A DNA stretch of 64,000 nt, from the NCBI GenBank assembly GCA_013248845.1, contig WSQC01000043.1, forward strand, positions 1,932,001-1,996,000. Direction: 5' to 3'. Under the pieces are notes generated by a model. That model was not told the origin of the DNA and did not search any database. It saw only the letters and a list, made by a program, of their open reading frames with translations. Source of the stretch: Passalora sequoiae (lineage: Eukaryota; Ascomycota; Dothideomycetes; Mycosphaerellales; Mycosphaerellaceae). Made by a program: the position numbers and the translations under genes. Below, piece after piece: positions 53,564 to 63,493 of the stretch. Each line of letters starts with the position of its first letter. Position 1 is the first letter of the stretch.

Positions 53564-53890
53564 ATGCCGAAGCTTTCCCCGGGACAAGCCGTAATGATGG
53601 GAGGCGGATCAATCCAAACGTGCTAGGAGAACGAAGATGGATCATTGATAAAGACTCATAAACAGGGTACTGAAAAAGTCCAGACAACACGAGAAGACTA
53701 TGTGCCGGTCAATTGGGAGGACGAGGCCGATCGATGGGTAATGAAGCGCATCGCTGGACCCGGTCTCGAGAACGCGGGATCGGCTGCTGAGAAGTCGAAG
53801 CATGAGCCGTTCCTGCCGGAGTATTTTGAGGACGAAGACCAGGGCGAGATTGAGCTCATTGGCGTCGGGTTTCCTGGTGGGAAGTCTTAA
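53564..53890 (+). CDS. Tiny acidic protein packed behind PRPP synthetase
   Basis: Exon 1, 53564-53590, MPKLSPGQA; a 75-nt intron (GTAATG ... AACAG); exon 2, 53666-53890, reading GTEKVQTTREDYVPVNWEDE and continuing to WVMKRIAGPGLENAG, a Lys/Glu-rich middle and EIELIGVGFPGGKS at the end. Total 83 residues. I do not recognise it. It has no signal peptide. Exon 2 is a clean open frame without an ATG of its own, and this exon 1 is the only one found that joins in phase. It starts 18 bp after the PRPP synthetase stop on the same strand, so it may be a separate promoter-proximal gene, a read-through product or an alternative 3' end of that gene. Confidence 0.5.
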
Positions 53891-54328
53891 TAGACTGCAT
53901 AATACTGCTGCAGCTTGGAGTTGCCTGGTTATGTTGCTATCATACAATGGCGCCTCATGATTCTCCTTGAGCTACTGTGCTGCAAGAACAGCCCTCATTG
54001 CTATTGCCTTGGGTAAATGGTCTCGGTGACATTGTGTCCGGCCAGTCGATAGAATACTGCTATCGAGATACTAGTTGAGCTTTACGAAGCCGAGGGCAGA
54101 TATTAAACGCTCTTCAAGAACAATCTGCGGCGCTCGCTTTGCAATATTGCTTCCATGCTAGACAGTTTACGATGCGCAGCCTCAAGTATTCAAATACGTT
54201 CGCGCTTTATTTGTTCGCCGTCTCCTTCTTTACAGTAATACTTCCCCTTCCACATTCAAAATCGGATCTGCCCTTTGCTGTGCTGGCTGCGTCGCTTGCG
54301 AAATAATCCCTTATATGAAGCGTTCGTG
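53891..54328. other. Convergent intergenic region
   Basis: 438 bp with no recognised feature. Confidence 0.45.
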
Positions 54329-54625
54329 TTACTGTTCAGTCTGTCTCTCAGCACACTGCTCTAGCCCGTCCGTGGGTGTAGTACTCGAATTACTATTCAC
54401 TGAATCTCGCTCTCCTGATGCGGAGTCTGATGTGACGGAGCCGCTTGCCTCGGCATTATACCTTGAGCCGCCGTTGTTGGGATTGTCGGTGGAGACTTGG
54501 GTCTGTGATTGTAGGGATGCTGGTGGGCGGAAGCCTCGTAGTTGCGCTCGTCTTGAGAGGAGGGGAACTTCGGAGGTGGAGGTCGTGAAGCGCGAGAAGC
54601 GGGTGAGCATGTTTGGGCGGTTCAT
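54329..54625 (-). CDS. Small Ser/Thr-rich protein with presequence-like N-terminus
   Basis: 98 residues from ATG 54625 (MNRPNMLTRFSRFTTSTSE), an Arg-rich, acid-free N-terminus that could be a mitochondrial presequence. RRAQLRGFRPPASLQSQTQ follows, then a low-complexity Ser/Asn/Gly tail. CACCACA before the ATG is a favourable start context. No domain is recognised. Evidence is limited to the open frame, start context and codon bias, so it may be spurious. Confidence 0.4.
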   Translation of the reverse strand: MNRPNMLTRFSRFTTSTSEVPLLSRRAQLRGFRPPASLQSQTQVSTDNPNNGGSRYNAEASGSVTSDSASGERDSVNSNSSTTPTDGLEQCAERQTEQ

Positions 54626-55043
54626 TGTGGTGCTGTGCTTGGCGCTACTAGGTAGTATTGCTTGATGTTGACTGTGTGGTGAGGGAGTTGATCGTTGCGT
54701 TGTCGTCTGTGAGAGCAATGGATGTGCGAGATTTGGGATGGGTACCTACTGTCGTTCTACTAATGCCCTCGGCGACGTGGATTGATCGAGACCCGTTGTG
54801 ACGACAAAGGCATCGTGAATCTTTTCCGCGTGGGTCTTTGTTGAGTCTCAAGTGGCTACCGATGACGCGTGGGAAGCTGGAGGGTGAAGCAGGAACGCGC
54901 TAGAACTTGCAATTGGTTTCGGAAGCTGTCCTAGAACAACCTCACGTGGGATTTTCTTCAAGTCGGCGGGCGACATGCTATTCCGAACGGCGTACGTCGC
55001 ATCCTGAAATCAAGTCCGACAAGATGGCAGTGCTCGGGGAACG
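54626..55043. other. Divergent intergenic region
   Basis: 418 bp without a further feature seen. Confidence 0.45.
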
Positions 55044-56231
55044 ATGCAGTCGCGATTCAGCAAGAAGCCCCATAATGGACCGCGCATCAAGGCCTACCTG
55101 AAGCCAGCTATTACCCAGTCAACATGGCGAGCATCTTACAAGAGACCCTCTGTAGCACAATTGAGGCCCAACAGAAATCTTTCAAGGATCACTATTGCTC
55201 AAAGGACCTTTTTTACAGATGGCCTTCCCGCGTTTCTAGTGCCGCCTGTTGTTTTTACATGCCTGCTGGTAGGGCTATGGACGTACAAGTGCCTGATGAC
55301 AATCCTGTTTCAGGACAAGATTATCTACATGCCCTACATGCCACCTGGACTTGCGAGAGGTGCAAAGATGGAGGACTACGTTGCAATCTGCAAGCCTGTG
55401 GAGTGGGAACACAAGCACATCAACTCCATGGACGGGACTAAGATAGCGCTCTGCATCGGTAGGATGGGCCCTGAAAGGACTGAAAGGACTGTAACACAGA
55501 CAACTAAGCGACATGTTGTGATATGCTACTTCCAGGGTAATGGAAGCTCAACCCCGCCACGGCTGCCATTGCTCTCAAATGTGATAAGGGCGATCCACTC
55601 GCAGGACGTTACTGATTCAGTGGAGTACACAATGGTTGCTCTATCATATCGAGGCTACTGGACGTCTTCAGGTCGTGCCTCGCAGACTGGAATTGAGCTT
55701 GACGCTCAAGCTATGCTTAAATGGGTAACCGCAGAATATGGCGACAAGGGTGCAGGAACTCAGATCATTCTCTGGGGTCAGAGCATCGGCGCTGGTGTTG
55801 CTTCGACTGCAGCTGCGACATATGTCACGAAGGTAGAACGACATCGCCAAACACCGATTAGTGGCCTGCTGCTTGAAACACCTTTTACTGGCATCAAGAG
55901 TATGCTGTTGGCGCTGTACCCACAGAAGTGGTTGCCGTACCGATATCTCTGGCCGTTTTTGTGGAACCATTGGGACAGCGAAGTCGCTTTGCGTCGACTT
56001 GCAGCAAGTCAGAATTCACCTAAAATTCTGCTGCTGCCTGCAACAAGGGATGAAGTTGTGCCACCCAGTGAAGTCGACAAGTTAGAGCGAATCTGTCATG
56101 ATGTTGGCTTCGATACACATAGAAGGGACATTATCGGCGCACTGCATACGGAGGCCACCACGCGGAGAGAAGGACAGGAAGCTGTCGCGAAGTTCGTGGT
56201 CGAAATCTCGAATCATCGTGATCACTACTGA
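55044..56231 (+). CDS. Alpha/beta hydrolase, Bem46/ABHD-like
   Basis: 395 residues in one exon. The N-terminus is basic (MQSRFSKKPHNGPRIKAYLK) and is followed by one hydrophobic segment (FLVPPVVFTCLLVGLWTYKCL), so a membrane-anchored hydrolase is likely. The fold markers are a GNGSSTPPRL strand-loop, the nucleophile elbow GQSIGAG with the catalytic Ser, ETPFTGIKSMLLALYPQKWLP, a TRDEVVPPSEVDKL acid loop with Asp, and the His in GALHTEA. This agrees with Bem46/ABHD13/Abhd17-like enzymes, some of which cleave fatty acyl groups from lipids or proteins. The substrate is unknown. A tandem GPERTERTVTQ insertion lies before the first strand of the core. Confidence 0.82.
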   Translation: MQSRFSKKPHNGPRIKAYLKPAITQSTWRASYKRPSVAQLRPNRNLSRITIAQRTFFTDGLPAFLVPPVVFTCLLVGLWTYKCLMTILFQDKIIYMPYMPPGLARGAKMEDYVAICKPVEWEHKHINSMDGTKIALCIGRMGPERTERTVTQTTKRHVVICYFQGNGSSTPPRLPLLSNVIRAIHSQDVTDSVEYTMVALSYRGYWTSSGRASQTGIELDAQAMLKWVTAEYGDKGAGTQIILWGQSIGAGVASTAAATYVTKVERHRQTPISGLLLETPFTGIKSMLLALYPQKWLPYRYLWPFLWNHWDSEVALRRLAASQNSPKILLLPATRDEVVPPSEVDKLERICHDVGFDTHRRDIIGALHTEATTRREGQEAVAKFVVEISNHRDHY

Positions 56232-57282
56232 GCCATCTATTTGGTACAATGCAGCATGCTTGGGCGTGCTCGCTCCACATTTGAGTCAAGATCGAAGTGT
56301 CTTTAACGAGTATAATTGAGGTGCTTGTGCAAAAGTTTTGCTTGTTGCCAGCGAGCCCTTGCTTCAACGAGCCACTCATGAGTAGGTCAAGCAAGAAGTG
56401 AGAAGTGTTAGCTACATTAGTAAAGCATTCACGGAGTCATATGCCAGGCAAACGCCGCGATCAAAGTACGGAGTGTGAAGAATCTGGAAGGGGTTAGTCT
56501 GGTAAAACATAATTGTGTAATGAGGAGCTATGACCAATTGTCTTGGCATCAATTAGGTATATAAGTTGCGTCGCGTGTTCTTGCAGGCTGCCGACTCCAG
56601 TGAAACCATGTCAGATCAGAAGCCAATGGAATTGTGACCTACAACTATCGGCCATCATTCGATCATTGTGCTGTCATACAGGAACAACTGACGCTCACTG
56701 CGCGTTCACAGCGCGCAAAAAAAAAACAAAGCAAAAGAACATGCGAATGGAACGCTTGCAATAGTGGTGCACCTGTAGACAGCCCTTCACTGGAGTCTGT
56801 AGGTAGTGACTTCCGGCTTCGGCTTCAGCAGGAGCGACTGAGAAGTCGCGGGGAGAGACCTCACGTTCCAACATTATCCTGTGCCCGGTGGTCTACTTCT
56901 CTAGGGTACACCATTTGCATGCGCGAGAGATTCAAACGCTAGGCCAGACTCCATTCCTCAGCAAAGTTCTTTTCGCGAATTAGCAAGCGTTGCAGTGTTG
57001 AACTATTGGACTGATACATATTAGCGCCCAACTATGTAAGAGAAGTGAAGTCGAAGTGAGTGCTTGTTGCGGGCGTGAGAGGGATTTGCACTAATAAATT
57101 CATAGTACGGCAGGCGCAGACTTCCATCCATCGCTTCACTACACCCGCTAATGACTATATTTACACACCATCCGCCATTAGCTGAAGGGGAAAGCTCTCG
57201 ATAGCGCAATCTGTGCAAAGCGACTAACATCATCACACATTGAAGACGACTCTTCTCGTAACAGTCAATCTACATAACGAAA
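56232..57282. other. Intergenic region, about 1 kb
   Basis: No gene supported. An A-run of nine bases occurs at about 56719-56727. Confidence 0.5.
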
Positions 57283-59035
57283 ATGGGCCACGAACATTTG
57301 AGAATGGACTGGCGTATGACAGATGAGGAACGAGAGCACAATCGCAAGATTGGTTTTGACAATACCATCAAGCAGCTCGACGAAGCGGCGGCCAAGAAGA
57401 GAGAGAGCCAGCAAAATCAGTCGTCTTCGACGAGCAAGGCATCTGCTAGAGCGGAAGTCGCGATTGAGAGCTCAGAGGATGTCGAAACCAACAAGGATAC
57501 GGCAAGAACATCTCAGGCTCGGCTCCGAGGTACATCGCAGCGCGATAGGCCCGAGAGCAGCTCCTCATCCGGCGGCGACGGGCTGTCGAAAGCATGGAGT
57601 GCTGACCAAGAGCAACCAGAGAAGCCTGTAGATCCATCGAGACACGCACGTTCGGATTGGACAGGGGCGACCAGAGACTCGCGGCCACAAGCGGACAAAG
57701 CTAGGCAGCCCGTCGCAGACCAGGGACCTCCTAAGACGACGCGAACGCCAACCACAATGAGAGCACCTCCAGCCGCAGAAGCGAAGCGTTCAGCTCCAGC
57801 CGCAGGCATTGGCGACGATCGTCACCTCAGCAGCATCAAAGCAGCTAAGAGACCTAGCATTACATCTTCTTCAGCTTCACCAAGATCGCCACCTGCTGAG
57901 GGCGAACGTAAGCCACCGCAGTGGTATCTGGACCTACCAAAACCCGATAACAAGCGAGGCAGAGAGGAGGGCAATGCTGACGCCGCACTGCAGTATGTGT
58001 GACCAAATTGTGACATGAGAGACGTAGGAGATGACAACTGACCGCTCCGTGTAGGTATTTAAAGGATCTTATCTATAAGGCCAAGCGACATCATGGACAG
58101 AATCTCTACGATGATCTGCAGCATGACTTCGAGGAGGTTCGAAGCAAATTGCACCAGATAGCCTTCATTCGGGTGGACGGAAAGCTCTTACGAAAGAAGA
58201 GAATGATGGATGAGTTATATGGAATGCCACAATTATTCGACGCGAAGTTCGCGGAGGGCGTCGAGTGGCCGTACGATATCAAGGCCGACGCAGAAGAGAT
58301 TTACAACAAGTGGTACAGGCAGGATTTTGACACGGACATTGTGCGGGATATCGACTTCAAGGGTGGCAACAAGATCAAGCCTGGCAAGCAACGAGATGCA
58401 AAGATACAGGGCAACAACGGTCTTGTCAATGGTCAATGGTGGCCCGCTCTCATCTGTGCTGTCCGTGATGGAGCCCACGGTCAGACAGTGGCGGGAATAT
58501 CCGGAGTACGTGGCAAAGGAGCCTACTCATGCTTCATTTCTGGCAGCACGATCGACTCCGAGCAGTATCCCGACATCGACGAAGGCGAAGTGGTAAGTAT
58601 ACGTCTGAACGCGTTGCGCGCCTCTGCCGCGGCGAGGCTACATGTCCGCACAAAGCTGACATCAGTTCACAGGTCAAATACTGTGGCACTGATGCAGCTC
58701 CTGGCGCCAGCAAAGTCACTGACTCGACCGCATTAATGCTGGAAAGCAAGTTACACAAGACTCCAGTGCGCTTCATGCGTTCCAGTAAAGCGGCTGCGAG
58801 TGGAAAATCCAAATATGCTCCATCTGAAGGCTTCAGATACGACGGGCTCTACGATGTTGTGGAATACGAAGTCCTCGACCAGCATATTCAGCGTTATCGC
58901 TTTACGCTGGTGCGCCAGCCTGGTCAAGGACCTATACGTGGTGGCGAGGGCAATCCTTGGACACGGCCAACATTCGAGGAGATTCAAGAGTACAAGAAAC
59001 ACAAGCTGCTGGCAAGCGGCAAGGCAGGTATATGA
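57283..59035 (+). CDS. SRA-YDG domain protein (methylated-DNA reader type)
   Basis: Three exons, 57283-57992, 58055-58592 and 58673-59035 (GTATGT/TGTAG, GTAAGT/CACAG), 536 residues. The first 240 residues are disordered (Ser/Arg/Pro/Ala-rich). Then comes a helical stretch (YLKDLIYKAKRHHGQNLYDD) and the SRA-YDG domain at about residues 310-490. Its landmarks are GNNGLVNGQWWPALICAVRD, VAGISGVRGKGAYSCFISG, YPDIDEGEVVKYCGTD, TDSTALMLESKLH, PVRFMRSS and the YDG signature GFRYDGLYDVVEYEVLDQ. SRA domains of UHRF1/SUVH flip 5-methylcytosine out of DNA. No RING, PHD, Tudor or SET domain is present, so this is a stand-alone reader. It is nuclear by inference. Confidence 0.9.
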
Positions 59036-59950
59036 GGAATTGCGACATGTATGAATCTCACTAGGTCGGATGCTTGTTGGCTGTCACTTCGGCGCTCGTG
59101 GACGAGTTGGCGCCATGGTGCAACGTTGCGCGTTGCACGCGTTCCAGCACAATGCACCGCCATGATCAGCTGGCAAGATCTTTGTGTTGCGGTGAGGTAC
59201 CATGCCCGCAATACCATTTGAGAGCCGCTATTCAATGTGCGCGCGAAACAAGAATGAAGTCTGACCATACTTACTAGATGTTTCTTTAAGGAAGTTCAGG
59301 AAGCTTGGACTAGCCACAGCAAAACATGGTATCATGCTCGTTTCATCTCCGACTGTGAGCATCGAAGTCGCATGTTCGAAAAGATCGGAAGACTTTGCGA
59401 GTGCTCTGGGAATGAGGTGTGAGGTTCATGCAGCGATTCATGCAAACGCTGCCTGCAGTTGCTTCACAGCTTCGATATTTAGCACAAAGTACAGATCACT
59501 AGTCTACTTTGGGAAATGCTACGAAGCTGAACGGCAACAGCTGAAAGTCGATTTGAGCTGAAGACTTGCTTCTCGCCTATACCGTCGCGCTTCAGGACAT
59601 CGGTACGTTACATGGATACATTCCGTCAGCCCTTCGTTGCGGCTCAACGACGCAATCGTCCACGATACTTTATCGGGCCCTGTCGGCATAAGCAGGCCTG
59701 TCCAATGACCTTCTCTACTCCAGTGAGGCCGCCAGAAGGAGCGAGGCTTTCATCAAGCGAAGTCATCAGCGCCTCGTGAATGCTCTGGAGGTTGCCACCA
59801 TGCGGTCACTTGAGCTCAGGGCGGCTTTCGTACCGAGACATAGATATATCCGTCCATTCGCGCCTCTGCGTTGCGTTCTTTTGGTACACTTCCGGAACAT
59901 GACATCGCGCCACACTCCGATAGCATACGAACAAGGGCCACAAAGCAGAT
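59036..59950. other. Intergenic region, 0.9 kb
   Basis: No gene supported between the SRA gene and the lipoxygenase. Confidence 0.5.
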
Positions 59951-62293
59951 ATGGCTAATTTGGCAGTGCCAAGAGGCTTAAGTTTACATCCTGGCAAGGT
60001 AGCCGATGCCAATGCCAGAACGAGTGACGACAGCGAAACACCGCAATGGCCTAGCGACCCCGAGCAGTTTACTCTACCTCTATGGGACACGGCAACTCTG
60101 CTGGCAGAGCTGGCAAGCAACTCACTCTTACCCATCGAACTTGATCTCCGTGACGAAGACCATGATGCTCTATCGTCTAATCCAGAAGTGCTTGTGGCAA
60201 AGGCGCGAAAGAATGCCCCGCCTGTACTGGAAGAAGGCACATACCGCGGCACCCAGCTTGCGTTGACCAAAATCTATAGTCTCATTGAGAAGAGTTATGA
60301 AACCTTCATGGATGCCGCGAACTTTGAGCCATCTGTGACCCATCCGTTGTCAATACAGGAGAAGCGACGACTCTTTGGGTTCACTGATCCTGCCACTGAC
60401 AATTATCCTCCTCACTTGAACTTGGGGTCCAATCGTGCTTATGCTAAAGAGCACCCGGAAGTAGACCAGAAAATGCCGATGCTGGCGCCGGACTTACAGC
60501 CAGGTCAACTGCATAACAGCATGAGACTGGCCCAGCTCTCCATGCTGCTACCTTCGGTGGTGCCAAAGACTTTTGCCGAGCAGAAAGCAGCGGACGCAAA
60601 ACAAACCGCTGCACAGAAAGCCCAGTCCATGTTCGGGACCATGGGCCGACCTGATCAAGGCGAGACCCTAGCAGACGTTGAAGCCTACAACAAGGTGATG
60701 AGAAGCCGTCCTGATGGCGCATATGCTGGCAAAGACGTTTTCGACTTGCCTAACATTGGCGATATCGAGGACTGGTATTCTGATCGCCGTTTTGCACAGC
60801 AATTCTTCACTGGGCCGAATCCGACCACTATAGAGCGAGCTTCAGATGCATGGCTTCAACACTTTATCGAAAATGCCACGGATTCCGAAGCAGACCAGAG
60901 GATGAAGAAGAAGATCGAAGGGCTTGTGAGTAGTGAACGCAATTCACTCTACATGCAAGACTATAGTTATTTCAGAGACTTTGCTGGGATGAGTGCTGAA
61001 GGAGAGATCTCATGCGAGTTCGAGGAGACGTATATGACCGGACTTGGTAAAGAGACTAAGATAAGTAAGCGCTATGGCATGGCATCAGTCTGCCTCTTTC
61101 ATCTGCCCGCAGACGGCCAGCTCCATCCATTAGCGATTGTGCTTGACTGGAAGGGTAACGCGAAAAAGTCAGTCTTCGTGTACAACAAAGAGTTGCCACT
61201 GGCAGAGGAGCGGGATGACTGGCCTTGGAGATATGCCAAGACTTGTGTGCAATGCTGCGACTTTCTACGGCACGAAGTCACTGTGCATCTGATCAATACG
61301 CATTTCATCGAAGAAGCGATCATCGTGGGTGCGCAGCGTTCATTCGAGGACAGCCATCCAGTCTTCCAACTTCTGTATCCGCATTGGCAGAAAACCTTGG
61401 CCATCAACGCCGGCGCAAGGACATCTTTGGTGCCCAATATCATCATGGACCTCATTGGCTTTACCAAACAACAAGGCCTCAATTTTGTCATGAAAGAGTA
61501 CGATCGCTTTGACTTCGCTGGTCGCTACGTACCCCTAGACCTCAAGAGCCGTGGTTTCGACCCGGAAAAGCGCCATGAGCCAAAATATCGCAACTACGCC
61601 TACGCCCGCTGCATCTATAGCATGTGGTTCAAGATCCGCGATTTCGTAATCGAAATTCTCTCGTTACACTACGGGGCCGACTCCTCAGCTGCAGACTCCG
61701 CAGTCCAGAACGACAAATCCATCGAAGCCTGGTATAAAATCATGCAAGCCCCCGGCGGCGAAGGCGATCCAGGCGGCGCCGGCCTGACCACGTTCCCAAC
61801 AATCACCACATTCAACCAGCTAGTCGACGCAGTCACAATGTCGATCCACATCGCTTCACCGCAACATACCGCGGTCAACTACCTCCAAAACTACTACCAA
61901 TCCTTCGTGGTCAACAAACCACCCTGTCTCTACCATCCGGTCCCCACATCCAGAGCGGTCCTTGATGCGTACACAGAATCGGACCTCGTCGCCGCGCTCC
62001 CGCTGAATCACCCTCGTGAGTGGCTGCTGGCATCTCATATCCCGTATCTTTTGTCGGCGAAACCTGGGGACAAGGAGAGTTTGATTATTTATGCGGCTTC
62101 GAAGTATCATCTGTATAAGACGAAGAAGGGGGAGAAGGAGCGGAAAGTTAAGGAGGCGGCTGCGAGGTTTTATAGGGCGCTGGCGGAGAGCGAGATGGAG
62201 TTTAGAGGGTATGGGAGGGAGACTTGGGATGCGGCGGATCATGTTTATGATGTGTTGAGTCCGACTTGGAATGCGGTTAGTATTCTCATCTGA
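59951..62293 (+). CDS. Lipoxygenase, intracellular (C-terminal Ile type)
   Basis: Non-haem metal dioxygenase of polyunsaturated fatty acids, giving hydroperoxides used in oxylipin signalling. The single-exon 780-residue protein starts at ATG 59951 and has no signal peptide. The catalytic domain carries the metal ligands in the usual arrangement: His446 and His451 in HLINTHFIEEA, His639 and Asn643 in HTAVNYLQNY, and the C-terminal Ile780 (ending VSILI). Spacing resembles that of soybean LOX-1 (His499, 504, 690, Asn694, Ile839). Other markers are HPVFQLLYPHWQ and INAGARTSLVP. A conspicuous N-terminal region of about 330 residues has no PLAT domain that I can see. C-terminal Ile and absence of secretion fit an Fe-type intracellular enzyme rather than the secreted Mn-lipoxygenases. 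Confidence 0.9.
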   Translation: MANLAVPRGLSLHPGKVADANARTSDDSETPQWPSDPEQFTLPLWDTATLLAELASNSLLPIELDLRDEDHDALSSNPEVLVAKARKNAPPVLEEGTYRGTQLALTKIYSLIEKSYETFMDAANFEPSVTHPLSIQEKRRLFGFTDPATDNYPPHLNLGSNRAYAKEHPEVDQKMPMLAPDLQPGQLHNSMRLAQLSMLLPSVVPKTFAEQKAADAKQTAAQKAQSMFGTMGRPDQGETLADVEAYNKVMRSRPDGAYAGKDVFDLPNIGDIEDWYSDRRFAQQFFTGPNPTTIERASDAWLQHFIENATDSEADQRMKKKIEGLVSSERNSLYMQDYSYFRDFAGMSAEGEISCEFEETYMTGLGKETKISKRYGMASVCLFHLPADGQLHPLAIVLDWKGNAKKSVFVYNKELPLAEERDDWPWRYAKTCVQCCDFLRHEVTVHLINTHFIEEAIIVGAQRSFEDSHPVFQLLYPHWQKTLAINAGARTSLVPNIIMDLIGFTKQQGLNFVMKEYDRFDFAGRYVPLDLKSRGFDPEKRHEPKYRNYAYARCIYSMWFKIRDFVIEILSLHYGADSSAADSAVQNDKSIEAWYKIMQAPGGEGDPGGAGLTTFPTITTFNQLVDAVTMSIHIASPQHTAVNYLQNYYQSFVVNKPPCLYHPVPTSRAVLDAYTESDLVAALPLNHPREWLLASHIPYLLSAKPGDKESLIIYAASKYHLYKTKKGEKERKVKEAAARFYRALAESEMEFRGYGRETWDAADHVYDVLSPTWNAVSILI

Positions 62294-62575
62294 GGAGGGT
62301 AGTGCATGGGTTCCGGCCAGGATTATTTTGCGGTTCGTGGTAAAAGTCTTTTGTTCTCCGATCCATGTGAGCTAGTCAATCGAAAGTGAGTGAGTGCACT
62401 TGAGATTCAAAACTGCTGTATGAATTTTCGTGCGCGGCTCGAGGTGCTGCAGCACCAGAGAACCGAATGTTGTTATCCTTACCTCGACCCTCCAACTTGC
62501 TGCTCTGTGACTCAGACTCTCCCATAAGTCGCCGTCCTGATTTCCCATCACGTTCACACATCCTACCTCGCAACC

Positions 62576-62845
62576 ATGGACCCTTCGCCTCTATGCGAAC
62601 TACCCCCAGAACTTCGAAACAACATCTACGAAGGGGGTTTCGAGCCCGGTTCAAATAAAACCAGCGCGGCCGTGCAGTCGCTCTCGTCACTCGCAGACAA
62701 AAACCTCAACCACATTAAGCGCCGAGTGATCTGCGTGCTCGGAAGTGATGAAGAACGCAACATCTACTACCGACTGATCGATGTTCGTGGTCTCTGGGAG
62801 GAGGATTCATCCACGAAAGGGATTGGTGGACACGCTCAGAATTAG
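62576..62845 (+). CDS. Truncated 2EXR/F-box-like protein
   Basis: 89 residues from ATG 62576. The N-terminus (MDPSPLCELPPELRNNIYEGG) matches the opening of 2EXR/F-box-like proteins, but after about 22 residues the sequence (SNKTSAAVQSLSSLADKNLN) no longer resembles the family and stops early. Either it is a decayed copy or an exon with an undetected intron. No spliced continuation was found by eye. Confidence 0.5.
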   Translation: MDPSPLCELPPELRNNIYEGGFEPGSNKTSAAVQSLSSLADKNLNHIKRRVICVLGSDEERNIYYRLIDVRGLWEEDSSTKGIGGHAQN

Positions 62846-63493
62846 GGGTTTCCTACGACGGACCAGATAAAGTTTGCCACTTCGAGCATCTTATCAGAAA
62901 AATAGCTACAGAAGGCGCGGAGCAGTTCTGCAGCGGTTTGTCCGAACTCGTGGGTATGCGCGATCAGAGCCAGAGGTTGGTGGGTAGTTCTGGGACAGGG
63001 TAGTTGCGAAGATGTGTGGTGTGGACGGGAATCTATACAGAGGGAAGGGCTGTTCAGAAGGCGTCGGTCTTGCTTCAGAGTGGAAGTCTGACTTAACTGT
63101 TTCGTTCGTCATATTGCTCAGCAGATGCTGGACGTGGGAGATCTTATTATGCTCATGGCCATGCTGAGGAGGGACTGGGCTGGCGGCGCGGCAGGCCTAA
63201 GATGGAATACTCTTACACATTATGCTTCTCATGCATGCGGCATATCCACATACCTGCTAGCAACTCCTGACCTTCTCTTTACAGCGGCGATGGCGTAGTG
63301 GCACATCCCGATGCATGGGTGGGTGTCTGAAGCAGAAACATATTGCGACGTTCTAATGTCGATGCTTTCTTCATCAAGCTATACAAGGTCCTGTCGCAAG
63401 CTCTTCCTACTCATAATTCATGACACGAACTGCGATATCCTTCAATGTAGCTTGTCGTGCCACCATTGCATATTTCCGCAATATCGTGCACAT
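62846..63493. other. Intergenic region
   Basis: About 650 bp downstream of scytalone dehydratase. No feature recognised; it should include its terminator. Confidence 0.45.
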
